This document shows, piece after piece, positions 8,610 through 16,628 of a DNA stretch of 64,000 nucleotides. The notes below the pieces were generated by a model. It made no database searches. It was given only the letters and a program-made list of their open reading frames with translations, and was not told the origin of the DNA. The position numbers and the translations under genes were made by a program. The stretch's first letter is position 1, and every line of letters starts with the position of its first letter. Source of the DNA: CAVUWL01 sp963700105 (lineage in GTDB: Bacteria > Actinomycetota > Thermoleophilia > Solirubrobacterales > 70-9); assembly GCA_963700105.1 (NCBI GenBank), contig CAVOWL010000006.1, positions 248,001 through 312,000 of the forward strand, given 5' to 3'.

Positions 8610-9488
8610 ATGACAAAACGGCTTCAATCGCGGGTGGTGGCTGGCCTTCGTGGGAGAATCGATCCGTTGCGCACCCTGGTTTTCATCCCCGCCTGGAATG
8701 AGGAGTCCTCGATCACAGAGGTAATCGAGGACGTGCGCGCGGCTCTGCCGGCGGCCGATCTGCTGGTGGTCGATGACGGCTCGGTTGACGCGACCGCAGT
8801 GCGAGCCCGCGAGGCGGGGGCCTTGGTTGCCTCCTTGCCCTTTAACCAGGGTCTCGGGGCGGCTCTGCAGACCGGCTACCTGTTCGCCCTGCGGCAGGGC
8901 TATGACTACTGCGCACACCTCGATGCCGATGGTCAGCATCCGGCGGCCGAGGTGGCTCGATTGCTCGAGGAGGTGATCGCCGACCGGGCCGACCTGGTGA
9001 TCGGCTCGCGCTATCAGGACCGCGGCGCCCGGCCCCGCGGGGAATCCCAATCGGCTGCTGAAAGCGAGGACTACAAGCCGACCATCTCACGGCGGATCGG
9101 GACAAGCGTATTCCGCTTTTTCTTGACGCTTGCAACCCGGCAGCGATTCACCGACACAACCAGCGGGATGCGGGCCGCGAACCGACGGGTGATGGCCCTC
9201 TTTAGCGAGAACTACTCCCCCGACTTTGCCGAGATCGAGTCGCTGCAACTGGCGGTGCGGCAGGGGCTTCGAGTCGAGGAGGTGGGGGTGCGGATGCTGG
9301 AGCGAGCGGGGGGCAGCTCCTTTCTAACTCCGCTGCGTTCGACCTTCTTCATCTTCAAGGGGATGATCGTGTTGATGGTTGGCCAGTTCCGCCCGCGCCA
9401 GATTGAAGGTGAACATAGAACCCCGCAACCTCCCCACCACCCCGGTGATCCCGGAGCCCTGCCCAAGCGGGTTGAGGCGGAGCGCTGA
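8610..9488 (+). CDS. Family 2 glycosyltransferase (dolichol-phosphate mannosyltransferase-like)
   Basis: 292 residues with the GT-A fold motifs: F-I-P-A-W-N-E-E-S-S-I near the start, LLVVDDGSVDAT, H-L-D-A-D-G-Q-H-P (the DxD-type metal site) and IGSRYQDRG. These place it with polyprenyl-phosphate sugar transferases. It lacks the two C-terminal membrane helices of some relatives; the neighbouring membrane protein at 9494, 5 nt downstream, probably provides membrane contact. Likely role: moving a sugar from a nucleotide donor to a lipid carrier at the inner face of the membrane. The sugar is unknown. Confidence 0.88.
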   Translation: MTKRLQSRVVAGLRGRIDPLRTLVFIPAWNEESSITEVIEDVRAALPAADLLVVDDGSVDATAVRAREAGALVASLPFNQGLGAALQTGYLFALRQGYDYCAHLDADGQHPAAEVARLLEEVIADRADLVIGSRYQDRGARPRGESQSAAESEDYKPTISRRIGTSVFRFFLTLATRQRFTDTTSGMRAANRRVMALFSENYSPDFAEIESLQLAVRQGLRVEEVGVRMLERAGGSSFLTPLRSTFFIFKGMIVLMVGQFRPRQIEGEHRTPQPPHHPGDPGALPKRVEAER

Positions 9489-9493
9489 GAACC

Positions 9494-9922
9494 ATGTTGC
9501 TCGGCGCGCAGAGGAACCCGGCGGTTCACCTCACCCCTCAGACGCGGATCCTCGCCGCCGTGATTGCGATCGCCTTCATGGTGATGATCCTCGAGCTGAT
9601 CCGCCGCAACCGCCTGCAGGAGCGCTACAGCGTGATCTGGTTTGTAGCGGGCTTGGGGATGCTGATCGGCGCTGCCTTTCCAGGTCTTTTGGGGGTAGTC
9701 GCCAACGCGATGGGGGTCCGCAATACCAACGTCGCCCTGTTTTCAATCGTCTTGCTGTTGCTGCTTGGCCTGGCGCTTAATTTCAGCGTGATCATGTCCC
9801 GCCAGGCGGCGCAGATCACCCGCCTCGCCCAGGAGCGGGCGCTGGAACGAGCCCGCCAACAGGCCGAGCAAGAAGGCGGCGATAGCGCCGCCGCAAAGCA
9901 GCTGCAGCGCGAGCGCGCCTAG
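9494..9922 (+). CDS. DUF2304 membrane protein, partner of GT2
   Basis: 142 residues with three hydrophobic helices (about 19-36, 45-66 and 80-100), the motif R-R-N-R-L-Q-E-R-Y-S-V-I-W-F after the first helix, and a charged Ala/Gln/Glu-rich C-terminal coiled coil. This is the DUF2304 pattern, and the family is often found beside DPM1-like GT2 genes as here. The stop shares a CTAG with the convergent holB stop (4-nt overlap). Confidence 0.85.
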   Translation: MLLGAQRNPAVHLTPQTRILAAVIAIAFMVMILELIRRNRLQERYSVIWFVAGLGMLIGAAFPGLLGVVANAMGVRNTNVALFSIVLLLLLGLALNFSVIMSRQAAQITRLAQERALERARQQAEQEGGDSAAAKQLQRERA

Positions 9923-11031
9923 ACCAAAAACTCGCGCTGCAGACGATAAAAGAGCGCCTCCAGCGCCAGCTCCTCAGAGACGTTTAGCTCGAGCCGGCGG
10001 CGGGTGTCTTGGATCAGTTCGGTCGCACGACGCGGGCGGGCAGGGTCAAGGCCCGCGGCCTGGTCTTGCAGCTCGGACATGCGGTCGCGGTTATAGACAA
10101 CTGCGGGCGCCCCAGAGGCGATCGCCGTCAGGTCGCGAAACCAGGCGACGCTGAGCTCGAGGCCAAGGTCTAAGAGCTCGGTGCGGCGGCGCCTCCCCGC
10201 GCGCTTTGCCTGATCGCTGATCTCGCGGGCGGAGCGCTTGAGGCCGGCCGAGACCTCCTCCTCCAGCAACCCTCGGACCGCCGCTTCAGCCTCTGAGGCG
10301 GCGGGGTCCGCTGCCTCGAGCAGGGCACGCCATGCTCGGGTCTGACCGCCGGCGGGCTGCCCCAGCGCGGCGGCAGAGCTCCGCTCGGCGCGGGCCCGGA
10401 GCTCTCGACCCTGCTCGCTGATGAGGAAACGCGCACGCTCCAGATCCCCGGCCGCAAGGCGGGCAGCAGCCGTCCCCTCAGCGTCGCCCCCGACCCCACC
10501 AAGGGAAGTCTCGATCGCTGCAACCGGGAGCGGTAAGAACTGAACTGGCTGACAGCGCGAAACCACCGTCTCCAGTAGTGAGCTCGGCTCGGAGCTGATC
10601 AGAATCAGGTGCGCGTAGCCCGGCGGCTCCTCAAGCGTCTTTAGCAGCGCGTTTTGGCTCTCCTCGCGCATCGCCTCGGCGGCCTCGATGACGAAGACTC
10701 GCTTACCGCCCTCAAAGGGACGGTAGGAGGCGGCGCGGATCAGCCGCTGGCGGACCTCCTCGACCAGGTGCTGCGCACCGAGGGGGGCCAGCCAGAGCAG
10801 ATCGGGGTGCGGGGAGGGGTCAAGCAGGACGCGCCGGCGCGCCTCCTCGGGATCCGCGGCCTCCGCGGCGATGATCTCGGCGGCGAAGGCACGCGCTGCG
10901 GCCCGCTTGCCTGCCCCCCGCGGGCCGCGCAGCAGGTAGGCGTGAGTGGGACCGGCCTCAAGCGCCGCCAGGAGGGCGAGGCGGGCGCGCGCTTGGTACT
11001 CGGTGCATTCAAGCAGCGGCTTGGCTTGCAC
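9919..11031 (-). CDS. holB: DNA polymerase III delta' subunit (clamp loader)
   Basis: 370 residues. The AAA+ core has a P-loop G-P-R-G-A-G-K-R at 36-43, a Walker B region FVIEAAEAM followed by S-Q-N-A-L-L-K-T-L-E-E-P-P (the classic HolB/DnaX signature), and SRCQP, the sensor-1 region. The delta' P-loop is usually inactive, and here the usual Ser/Thr after the Lys is an Arg. No zinc-binding Cys cluster is visible. The gene overlaps tmk by 23 nt, a common tmk-holB arrangement. It loads the sliding clamp in replication. Confidence 0.9.
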   Translation of the reverse strand: MQAKPLLECTEYQARARLALLAALEAGPTHAYLLRGPRGAGKRAAARAFAAEIIAAEAADPEEARRRVLLDPSPHPDLLWLAPLGAQHLVEEVRQRLIRAASYRPFEGGKRVFVIEAAEAMREESQNALLKTLEEPPGYAHLILISSEPSSLLETVVSRCQPVQFLPLPVAAIETSLGGVGGDAEGTAAARLAAGDLERARFLISEQGRELRARAERSSAAALGQPAGGQTRAWRALLEAADPAASEAEAAVRGLLEEEVSAGLKRSAREISDQAKRAGRRRRTELLDLGLELSVAWFRDLTAIASGAPAVVYNRDRMSELQDQAAGLDPARPRRATELIQDTRRRLELNVSEELALEALFYRLQREFLV

Positions 11032-11605
11032 GCACCGCCTCCATCACTCCCCGGTGCACCACCTCGATCGTGCCAGATCCGTCGATCACCACGACCCGGT
11101 CTGAGGCGACCTTGGCGATCTCCTCATAGGCTGCGGCAACCGCTCGTTGGAACTCAAGGCCGGCAGACTCGAACCGATCGCGACCCTCGCAGCGACCCAG
11201 CGCAAGGTCGGGATCGACCCGGATCAAGACGGTCAGATCGGGCCAGAGCCCATCGGTGGCAGCGTCGCTCAACGAGATTGCCTCCCCCACTCCGAGCCCA
11301 CGGGCAGCCCCCTGGTAGGCAACGGTGGAGTCCGCAAAGCGGTCCGAGACGACGTCGCGGCCACCCTCAAGGGCGGGGCGAATCACCTGCGCGGTGAGAT
11401 CTGCTCGCGCCGCCAGGAAGAGCAGCAGCTCGGCGTATGGGTCAAGCGCCAACCCGGGCTCTGCGAGCAGGGCGCGGATCTTCTCTGCGGCAATGGTCCC
11501 ACCGGGCTCGCGGATCAAGAGCGTCTCGGCACCCAGCGCCTCGGCCAAAAGACGCGCCTGCGTGCTCTTTCCCGATCCATCGATTCCCTCAAGCGACACG
11601 AACAT
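11009..11605 (-). CDS. tmk: Thymidylate kinase
   Basis: 198 residues from the ATG at 11605, which puts the P-loop G-I-D-G-S-G-K-S-T at residues 7-15, normal for the family. REPGGT, SDRFADSTVAYQG (the DR[YF] motif) and a lid with RCEGRDRFES are present. It phosphorylates dTMP to dTDP in the cytosol. The longer frame back to 11638 only adds a non-conserved extension. It lies between topA and holB on one strand, and with the ThyX protein at 51007 it forms part of dTTP supply. Confidence 0.93.
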   Translation of the reverse strand: MFVSLEGIDGSGKSTQARLLAEALGAETLLIREPGGTIAAEKIRALLAEPGLALDPYAELLLFLAARADLTAQVIRPALEGGRDVVSDRFADSTVAYQGAARGLGVGEAISLSDAATDGLWPDLTVLIRVDPDLALGRCEGRDRFESAGLEFQRAVAAAYEEIAKVASDRVVVIDGSGTIEVVHRGVMEAVRASQAAA

Positions 11606-11704
11606 CAGCTGCGATTCCCAACCCGGCACCGCAAACACCCATGTCCGGGATAGCTGGCGCCTCGAGTCGGAGACGTGGCCAGGCCTGGGCGGATCCGCTT
11701 CACC

Positions 11705-13936
11705 TCATTTGGCGCTCGTCGCTTTGGCTCGTTTTCGGCGACGAGTCGCGCTGGGGGCGCCGTCTTTGGAGGGCAGCGGCTTTTTGGCCATCGCCTCCTT
11801 GGCCGCCCGCGCCGCTTCGCGCTCGGCGCGGCGTTTCTTCATCTCCTGCATCGACTCACACTCGTCGTTGAGGCAGAGATTCCATGGACGCCCGCGGAAG
11901 GGAACGACTTTAAGGCGCGGTGTCTGATCGCAGATCGAGCAGCGATCCTCGAGGCGAAAGACGTCGCCGCGCTGGGGCAGCGGAAAGGTCTGGTCGCAGG
12001 AGTTCGGGTCATCGGCGCTCCACCCCGAGCAGCCGACAAAGCGTTTGCCCGATTTTTTAGCCCGGATGATGCGCAGCATGTGCGGCGAGCCGTCCTCCTT
12101 GGTCCGGCCCGCCTCTTCGCAGACCTTGCAGGGCCCGAGGATGCGGTCTTGATCCATTCCCGCCCAGACCACCTTTGCCAGGTCTTCGCGACTTGCGTCA
12201 ATCTCTGACCAGGTCTTGTGCAGGAGGTCGCGGCTGTCGCCGACCACGCCGTCCTTGGTCATCTCCCCGGCGGCGATCTGGTCCATCTCCTGCTCGAGTT
12301 GGGCGGTCATCTCCGGGGTCGCCATCCGCGGCACGTACTTCCTAAACGCCTCATACATCGCGATCCCGGTCTCGGAAGGGACCGGCGGATTGGAGTAGAC
12401 GTAGCCGCGGTCATAGAGCTTTTGAATGATGTCGGCGCGGGTCGCCTTGGTACCGAGGCCACGCTCCTCCATCATCTCGATCAGCTTGCCCTGTGAGAGG
12501 CGCGAAGGCGGTTGGGTTTCTTTGTCGATGATCCAGGGGTCGCCATCGAGCTCGAGCCGCTGGCCCTCCTCCAATTTCGGGATCTCCTCATCGGCGGAGC
12601 GAGCGTAGGTGTAGATGCCGGCATAGCCGGGGTCGATCAGCACCGAGCCGCGCACGAAATAGGTCTGCGAGCCGGTCACGATGTCGGCGCGGGTCGACTC
12701 GGTGATCATCGGAGGACTAAAGGTCGCGAGAAAGCGGCGTACGACGAGCTCATAGACCCGTCGCTTGGGACCCTCCAGGGCGCCAGGGTGAATCGCCTGG
12801 GTCGGGTAGATCGGTGGATGGTCGGTCGTCTCTTTTTTGCCCCGGGTCGCTTTCAGCTCGCCATCGAGCAGCCCCGAGGCGGCGGAAAACTCCTTGATCC
12901 GCACCAACGAGGAGACCAGCTCTCGAACCGGCAGCGAGGGGGGATAGACGGTGTTGTCGGTGCGCGGGTAGGAGATAAAGCCGTCCATATATAGGTCCTC
13001 GGCGATCCGCATCGCGCTCGCGGGCGTGATCCCCAAACGGCTGGAGGCATCGGTTGTGAAGGCCGTCGTGTTGTAGGGGGTCGGTGGTTTGCGGGTGCTC
13101 CTTTTGGCCGTCACCGACTTCACCAGCCCCGGACCTTTGGTTCCCCCCAGCGCCGCGTCAACCTCACCTCGCTCCCAGAATTTGTCCACCGAATGGTGGG
13201 CCTCAAAGCTCTCCTCGGGATGCTGGAACTTGGCAAACAGCTCCCAGAAAGGTTTGGCGACGTGAGCCCGGCGCTCCATCTCGCGCTCGACAATCAGCCC
13301 CAGGGTCGGGCTTTGGACCCGACCAACCGAGAGAAAGTTGGAGCCGAATCGGCGGGTGGCGATCGAGACCGCCCTGGTCAGGGTCGCGCCCCAGAGCAAG
13401 TCGATGTCCTGGCGCGCGGCGCCCGCGTTGGCAAGCGGGAAGGACAGTTCATCCAATTCGGCAAAGGCGCGCTCGATCTCCTCCTTGGTCAATGCCGAGT
13501 AGCGAGCCCGCTTGATCTTCAGGCTGCCCTCGCGAACGCCCTGCCGCGAGCCAAGCGCCGGGTTGGCATCGAGCATCTCCTCCAGCGCCTCGAGACCAAT
13601 CAGCTCGCCCTCGCGGTCAAAGTCGGTGGCAATCACGAGCTGATCGGCCTCCTTGGCCACCTTCTTGATCGCCTTGACCACGTTTTTGTCGGTCGGCTCC
13701 TTGATCAGTTCAGCATCGATCAGCTCGTGGAGGTCGGTCTTTTGCCAGTTCGAGTAGCCCTCGGGAAAGGCCGGACCGAGCACGTGGCCCTTGAGCCCGA
13801 TCGACATGTGATCCCCATCTGCATCAGACCAGGTGTAGTAGGGGACTTTGAACGTTTTGTCGGTGGCCGGGCTGGCGCCGAGGATCTCGGCGATCTTTTT
13901 GGCGCTGTTGTTCTTCTCGGTGACGATCAACCTCAT
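11705..13936 (-). CDS. topA: DNA topoisomerase I, archaeal type
   Basis: 743 residues. The Toprim domain starts IVTEKNNSAKKIAEIL and has the DFDREGE metal site at 105-111. The catalytic Tyr is Tyr323 in FISYPRTDNTVY, preceded by P-P-T-P-Y-N-T-T-A-F. The C-terminus has two zinc-ribbon-like Cys clusters and a basic tail. Several segments (TEKNN, the Q-D-I-D-L-L-W-G-A-x-L-T-R stretch, the T-D-N-T-V-Y-P after the active site) match haloarchaeal and other archaeal TopA rather than bacterial TopA, whose N-terminus reads V-E-S-P-A-K-A. It relaxes negative supercoils. It is first in a topA-tmk-holB unit, with about 100 nt before tmk. Confidence 0.92.
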   Translation of the reverse strand: MRLIVTEKNNSAKKIAEILGASPATDKTFKVPYYTWSDADGDHMSIGLKGHVLGPAFPEGYSNWQKTDLHELIDAELIKEPTDKNVVKAIKKVAKEADQLVIATDFDREGELIGLEALEEMLDANPALGSRQGVREGSLKIKRARYSALTKEEIERAFAELDELSFPLANAGAARQDIDLLWGATLTRAVSIATRRFGSNFLSVGRVQSPTLGLIVEREMERRAHVAKPFWELFAKFQHPEESFEAHHSVDKFWERGEVDAALGGTKGPGLVKSVTAKRSTRKPPTPYNTTAFTTDASSRLGITPASAMRIAEDLYMDGFISYPRTDNTVYPPSLPVRELVSSLVRIKEFSAASGLLDGELKATRGKKETTDHPPIYPTQAIHPGALEGPKRRVYELVVRRFLATFSPPMITESTRADIVTGSQTYFVRGSVLIDPGYAGIYTYARSADEEIPKLEEGQRLELDGDPWIIDKETQPPSRLSQGKLIEMMEERGLGTKATRADIIQKLYDRGYVYSNPPVPSETGIAMYEAFRKYVPRMATPEMTAQLEQEMDQIAAGEMTKDGVVGDSRDLLHKTWSEIDASREDLAKVVWAGMDQDRILGPCKVCEEAGRTKEDGSPHMLRIIRAKKSGKRFVGCSGWSADDPNSCDQTFPLPQRGDVFRLEDRCSICDQTPRLKVVPFRGRPWNLCLNDECESMQEMKKRRAEREAARAAKEAMAKKPLPSKDGAPSATRRRKRAKATSAK

Positions 13937-13985
13937 GGGCCGGCGAGGGTAGCAGGGGCGTTCGCAGACCCCGGCCGCCTGGCGG

Positions 13986-14010
13986 GCGCCGATCCCCGTA
14001 GGATCGGCGC
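13986..14010 (+). promoter_or_regulatory. Perfect 10-bp hairpin at the epimerase start
   Basis: GCGCCGATCC and GGATCGGCGC are perfect 10-bp arms around CCGTA. The hairpin ends 4 nt before the epimerase ATG and no Shine-Dalgarno sequence is visible. It could control translation, bind a regulator between the divergent topA and epimerase genes, or act in both ways. Confidence 0.5.
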
Positions 14011-14014
14011 GCTG

Positions 14015-14947
14015 ATGAGGTCTTTGGTGACAGGCGGCGCGGGGTTCATCGGTTCAAATCTCGTCGATGAGCTCTTGGCCCGCGGCGATACGGTGACCGT
14101 GATTGACGATCTCTCCACCGGTCGCCGCAGCAATCTCGAGTCCGCGCTTCGCGCCGGTGCAACGCTGGTTGAAGCCGACGTCCGGGACCAAGCCGCGGTG
14201 GCCGCGGCGGCGGCTGAGTGTCGGCCCGAACTCGTCTTTCACCTCGCCGCCCAGATCGACGTGCGCCGCTCCTTGGCCGATCCAGCTTTTGATGCCGCGG
14301 TCAATATCGGTGGCACCGCGAACGTCCTGGAGGCGGCGCGCACGGCGGGCAGCGGGCGCATCGTCTTCGTTTCGACCGGAGGGGCGATTTACGGAGAGGG
14401 CGAGGGCAAGGCGCTGCCCCTGGACGAGGAGGCAGCGGTCGAGCCGCTCTCCGCGTACGGGCAGAGCAAGTTCGCCGCCGAGGGCTACCTGGCGCTTTAC
14501 CGGCGCCTGCACGGCCTCTCTGGGGTAAGCCTTCGCCTCGGCAATGTCTACGGACCGCGCCAGGATCCGCTTGGCGAGGCAGGGGTGATTGCAATCTTTT
14601 GCGGAAAGCTGAAAAGCGGGGAGCGACCGACCGTGTTCGGCGACGGCGAGCAGACTCGTGACTACATCTTTGTCGGCGACGTCGTCACGGCGGCGCTTGC
14701 CGCCGCGACCGCCGACGTTGACGGCGCCATCAACATCGGCACCGGCCGCGAGTCAAGCGTCAACGAGCTGGTCAGACTCCTCGGTGAGCTCGGCGAAGTC
14801 GAGCGCTTTGAGCCCGAATTCGCGCCCGCCCGCACCGGCGAGGTGCAGCGGATTGCGATCTCCCCCGCGCGGGCGGCGCGCCAACTGGACTGGAGCGCCG
14901 GGGTCGGCCTGCGCGAGGGCCTGCGCCTGACGCTTGAGGCCCTCTAG
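14015..14947 (+). CDS. NAD-dependent epimerase/dehydratase (UDP-glucose 4-epimerase-like)
   Basis: 310 residues. An extended SDR: N-terminal T-G-G-A-G-F-I-G-S-N-L at 6-16, D-D-L-S-T-G-R (NAD ribose binding), HLAAQIDVRRS, catalytic Ser/Thr near VSTGGAIYG and the Tyr148-x-x-x-Lys152 pair, then R-L-G-N-V-Y-G-P-R and RDYIFVGDV. This fits UDP-glucose/UDP-GlcNAc 4-epimerases or related nucleotide-sugar enzymes. The frame is open far upstream, but the Rossmann motif fixes the start at 14015. It likely supplies sugars for surface glycans. A strong hairpin covers the region just before the ATG. Confidence 0.88.
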   Translation: MRSLVTGGAGFIGSNLVDELLARGDTVTVIDDLSTGRRSNLESALRAGATLVEADVRDQAAVAAAAAECRPELVFHLAAQIDVRRSLADPAFDAAVNIGGTANVLEAARTAGSGRIVFVSTGGAIYGEGEGKALPLDEEAAVEPLSAYGQSKFAAEGYLALYRRLHGLSGVSLRLGNVYGPRQDPLGEAGVIAIFCGKLKSGERPTVFGDGEQTRDYIFVGDVVTAALAAATADVDGAINIGTGRESSVNELVRLLGELGEVERFEPEFAPARTGEVQRIAISPARAARQLDWSAGVGLREGLRLTLEAL

Positions 14948-15038
14948 TCTTTGCTGCATGCCCGCCCAGGCCTATGCAGGCAAGCAGTGCGTCTGCCAGC
15001 TGCGCAGGGGTATCTGCGATCAGTCCTGCGTGCGCGAC

Positions 15039-15704
15039 ATGCTCGAGACTCCCTTCTACATCAGCTGCCTGAAGCTTGGTGGACGACGCTGCCTGGTGAT
15101 CGGCGGCGGCGATGTGGGACTCGAGAAGGTCGAGGGGCTGCTTGCCTGCGGCGCGGCCGTGACCCTGATTGCGCCCCTCGCCCATGCGGCGCTGGAGGCG
15201 ATGGCTTCGGAGGGGTCGATCAACTGGGAGCGCCGTCCCTACGCTGGCCCTTCCGATCTCGAGCAGGCCTTCATCGTGATTGCCGCGACCTCTGACAGCG
15301 AGGTCAATATCGGCATCTACGAAGACGCCGAGCGGCGCGCGATGTTGGTCAACGTGGTCGACGTGCCGCCGCTTTGTAACTTCATCCTGCCGGCGATCGT
15401 GCGCAGCGGGCCGCTGGCAATTGCGATCTCAACCGCCGGCGCCTCCCCGGCCTTGGCAAAGCGGATGAAGCGGGAAATATCTGAGCTCTTCGGCGAGGAG
15501 TACGCCCGGCTTGCGGTGATCCTCAACGACGCCCGCGGCTGGGCCAAGGCGACGCTGCCGACCTATCAGGATCGAAAGCAATTCTTTGAGGCGATCGTAA
15601 ACGGCGATCCCGACCCGGTGGCGATGCTGCGCGAGGGGCGCGAGGGAGAGCTTTTGGCGCTGATCGAGTCAGCCAAGCTGAACGCGACGCCGGCCCTCGC
15701 CTGA
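15039..15704 (+). CDS. Precorrin-2 dehydrogenase/ferrochelatase-like (siroheme synthesis)
   Basis: About 221 residues. The Rossmann motif is V-I-G-G-G-D-V-G-L-E-K-V, followed by LIAP, FIVIAATSD, LVNVVDVPPLCNFILPA and A-I-S-T-A-G-A-S-P-A-L-A, the pattern of Met8/CysG-N enzymes that oxidise precorrin-2 and may insert iron. No methyltransferase domain is fused. The ATG at 15039 starts just before the conserved PFYISCLKL. An in-frame ATG at 14958 would add 27 residues with five cysteines; neither start has a clear ribosome site. Siroheme serves sulfite and nitrite reductases. Confidence 0.85.
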   Translation: MLETPFYISCLKLGGRRCLVIGGGDVGLEKVEGLLACGAAVTLIAPLAHAALEAMASEGSINWERRPYAGPSDLEQAFIVIAATSDSEVNIGIYEDAERRAMLVNVVDVPPLCNFILPAIVRSGPLAIAISTAGASPALAKRMKREISELFGEEYARLAVILNDARGWAKATLPTYQDRKQFFEAIVNGDPDPVAMLREGREGELLALIESAKLNATPALA

Positions 15705-15708
15705 GCCT

Positions 15709-15746
15709 CCCGGCACTCCTCGGCTGAGCGATCGCTGAAAGCCGGG
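15709..15746. terminator. Hairpin between convergent genes
   Basis: CCCGGC and GCCGGG arms enclose an inner perfect palindrome AGCGATCGCT. It lies between the ends of the siroheme gene and the convergent hemolysin-III-type gene. There is no T-run, so a bidirectional terminator is plausible but not certain. Confidence 0.4.
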
Positions 15747-15775
15747 CCGATAACTTCCAACCACGGCGCGACTTG

Positions 15776-16492
15776 CTAGGCCGAGGGCAGGGCGAAGAAA
15801 GCGACGGCGGCGAAGTGGGCGGCGGCGGCGGCGATCACAAGGAGATGAAAGACCTCGTGGTAGCCGAAGACCTTCGGGTTGGGATCGGGGCGCTGGGTCG
15901 CGTAGACGACGGCGCCCGCCGTGTAGAGCAGCCCACCGGCGGCGACCAGCAGGGTTCCGGTCATACCCATGTCGGACCAAAGCTCCGGAAAGGCAACTGC
16001 CGCAACCCAGCCCAACGACATGTAGATCAGCGCCGCGACCCATTTTGGATGATCGATCCAGACCATCTCGACCGCGGCACCGGCGATCGCTCCGATCCAG
16101 ACGACGACGAGAATCGCGCTGGCGAGCGCCCCGTGTAGGACGAGGAGCGCAAACGGCGTGTAGGTGCCGGCGATCAAAAAGAAGATCATCGAGTGATCGA
16201 GCCGGCGCATCCAGCGACGCACGTTCGGGCGCTTCCAATCGACGCGGTGATAGAGGGCGCTGGTTCCCAGCAGCGCCGAGAGGCTGACCGCGTAGATGGC
16301 GACCGCCAGGGTCGCCTTCGGTGTCTTGGCCGCAAGGATCAGAGATGCGCCGAGAAAAAGCGAGACGAAGAATGCCCACATGTGGGATACACCGCGCAGT
16401 CTCGGCTTGACCGAGGCGATCGCCTCGGCCGCGGCCCCGCGGGCGGCGCTTGCCCGCTCTCCCATCAAGTTTCGAGTTGCCTTTCCCCGCAT
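15776..16492 (-). CDS. Hemolysin III/PAQR-family membrane protein
   Basis: About 238 residues with seven predicted membrane helices. Typical family residues are present: ALYHRVDW after the second helix, D-H-S-M-I-F-F-L-I-A-G-T-Y-T-P-F, and F-G-Y-H-E-V-F-H-L-L near the end. The spaced His and Asp residues form the PAQR metal site. The family is named after a Bacillus hemolysin, but in most bacteria the role is unclear (possibly a lipid hydrolase or membrane homeostasis protein). The start is uncertain: ATG at 16492, 16522 or 16465. Confidence 0.85.
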   Translation of the reverse strand: MRGKATRNLMGERASAARGAAAEAIASVKPRLRGVSHMWAFFVSLFLGASLILAAKTPKATLAVAIYAVSLSALLGTSALYHRVDWKRPNVRRWMRRLDHSMIFFLIAGTYTPFALLVLHGALASAILVVVWIGAIAGAAVEMVWIDHPKWVAALIYMSLGWVAAVAFPELWSDMGMTGTLLVAAGGLLYTAGAVVYATQRPDPNPKVFGYHEVFHLLVIAAAAAHFAAVAFFALPSA

Positions 16493-16628
16493 AACTACAT
16501 TGTCACCATATAGGTAGTGCAAAAGCGAATTTCCCGGCCTTTGCGGGAGTCATCCCTCCAGGTTCTGTCCGACTCGAAGAAGATCCTGCGCAGTTACCCC
16601 TAAAAGTCGCCGCGAGAGGAGAATTTTG

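Noticed and set aside
13193..14014. Long upstream extension of the epimerase reading frame
   Set aside because: It is antisense to topA and has no protein-like pattern; the Rossmann motif right after 14015 fixes the start.
16488..16520. NrdR box upstream of nrdJ
   Set aside because: CAC-N10-GTG is present around 16503-16518, but the spacing is two bases too long for the NrdR consensus and there is no second box.
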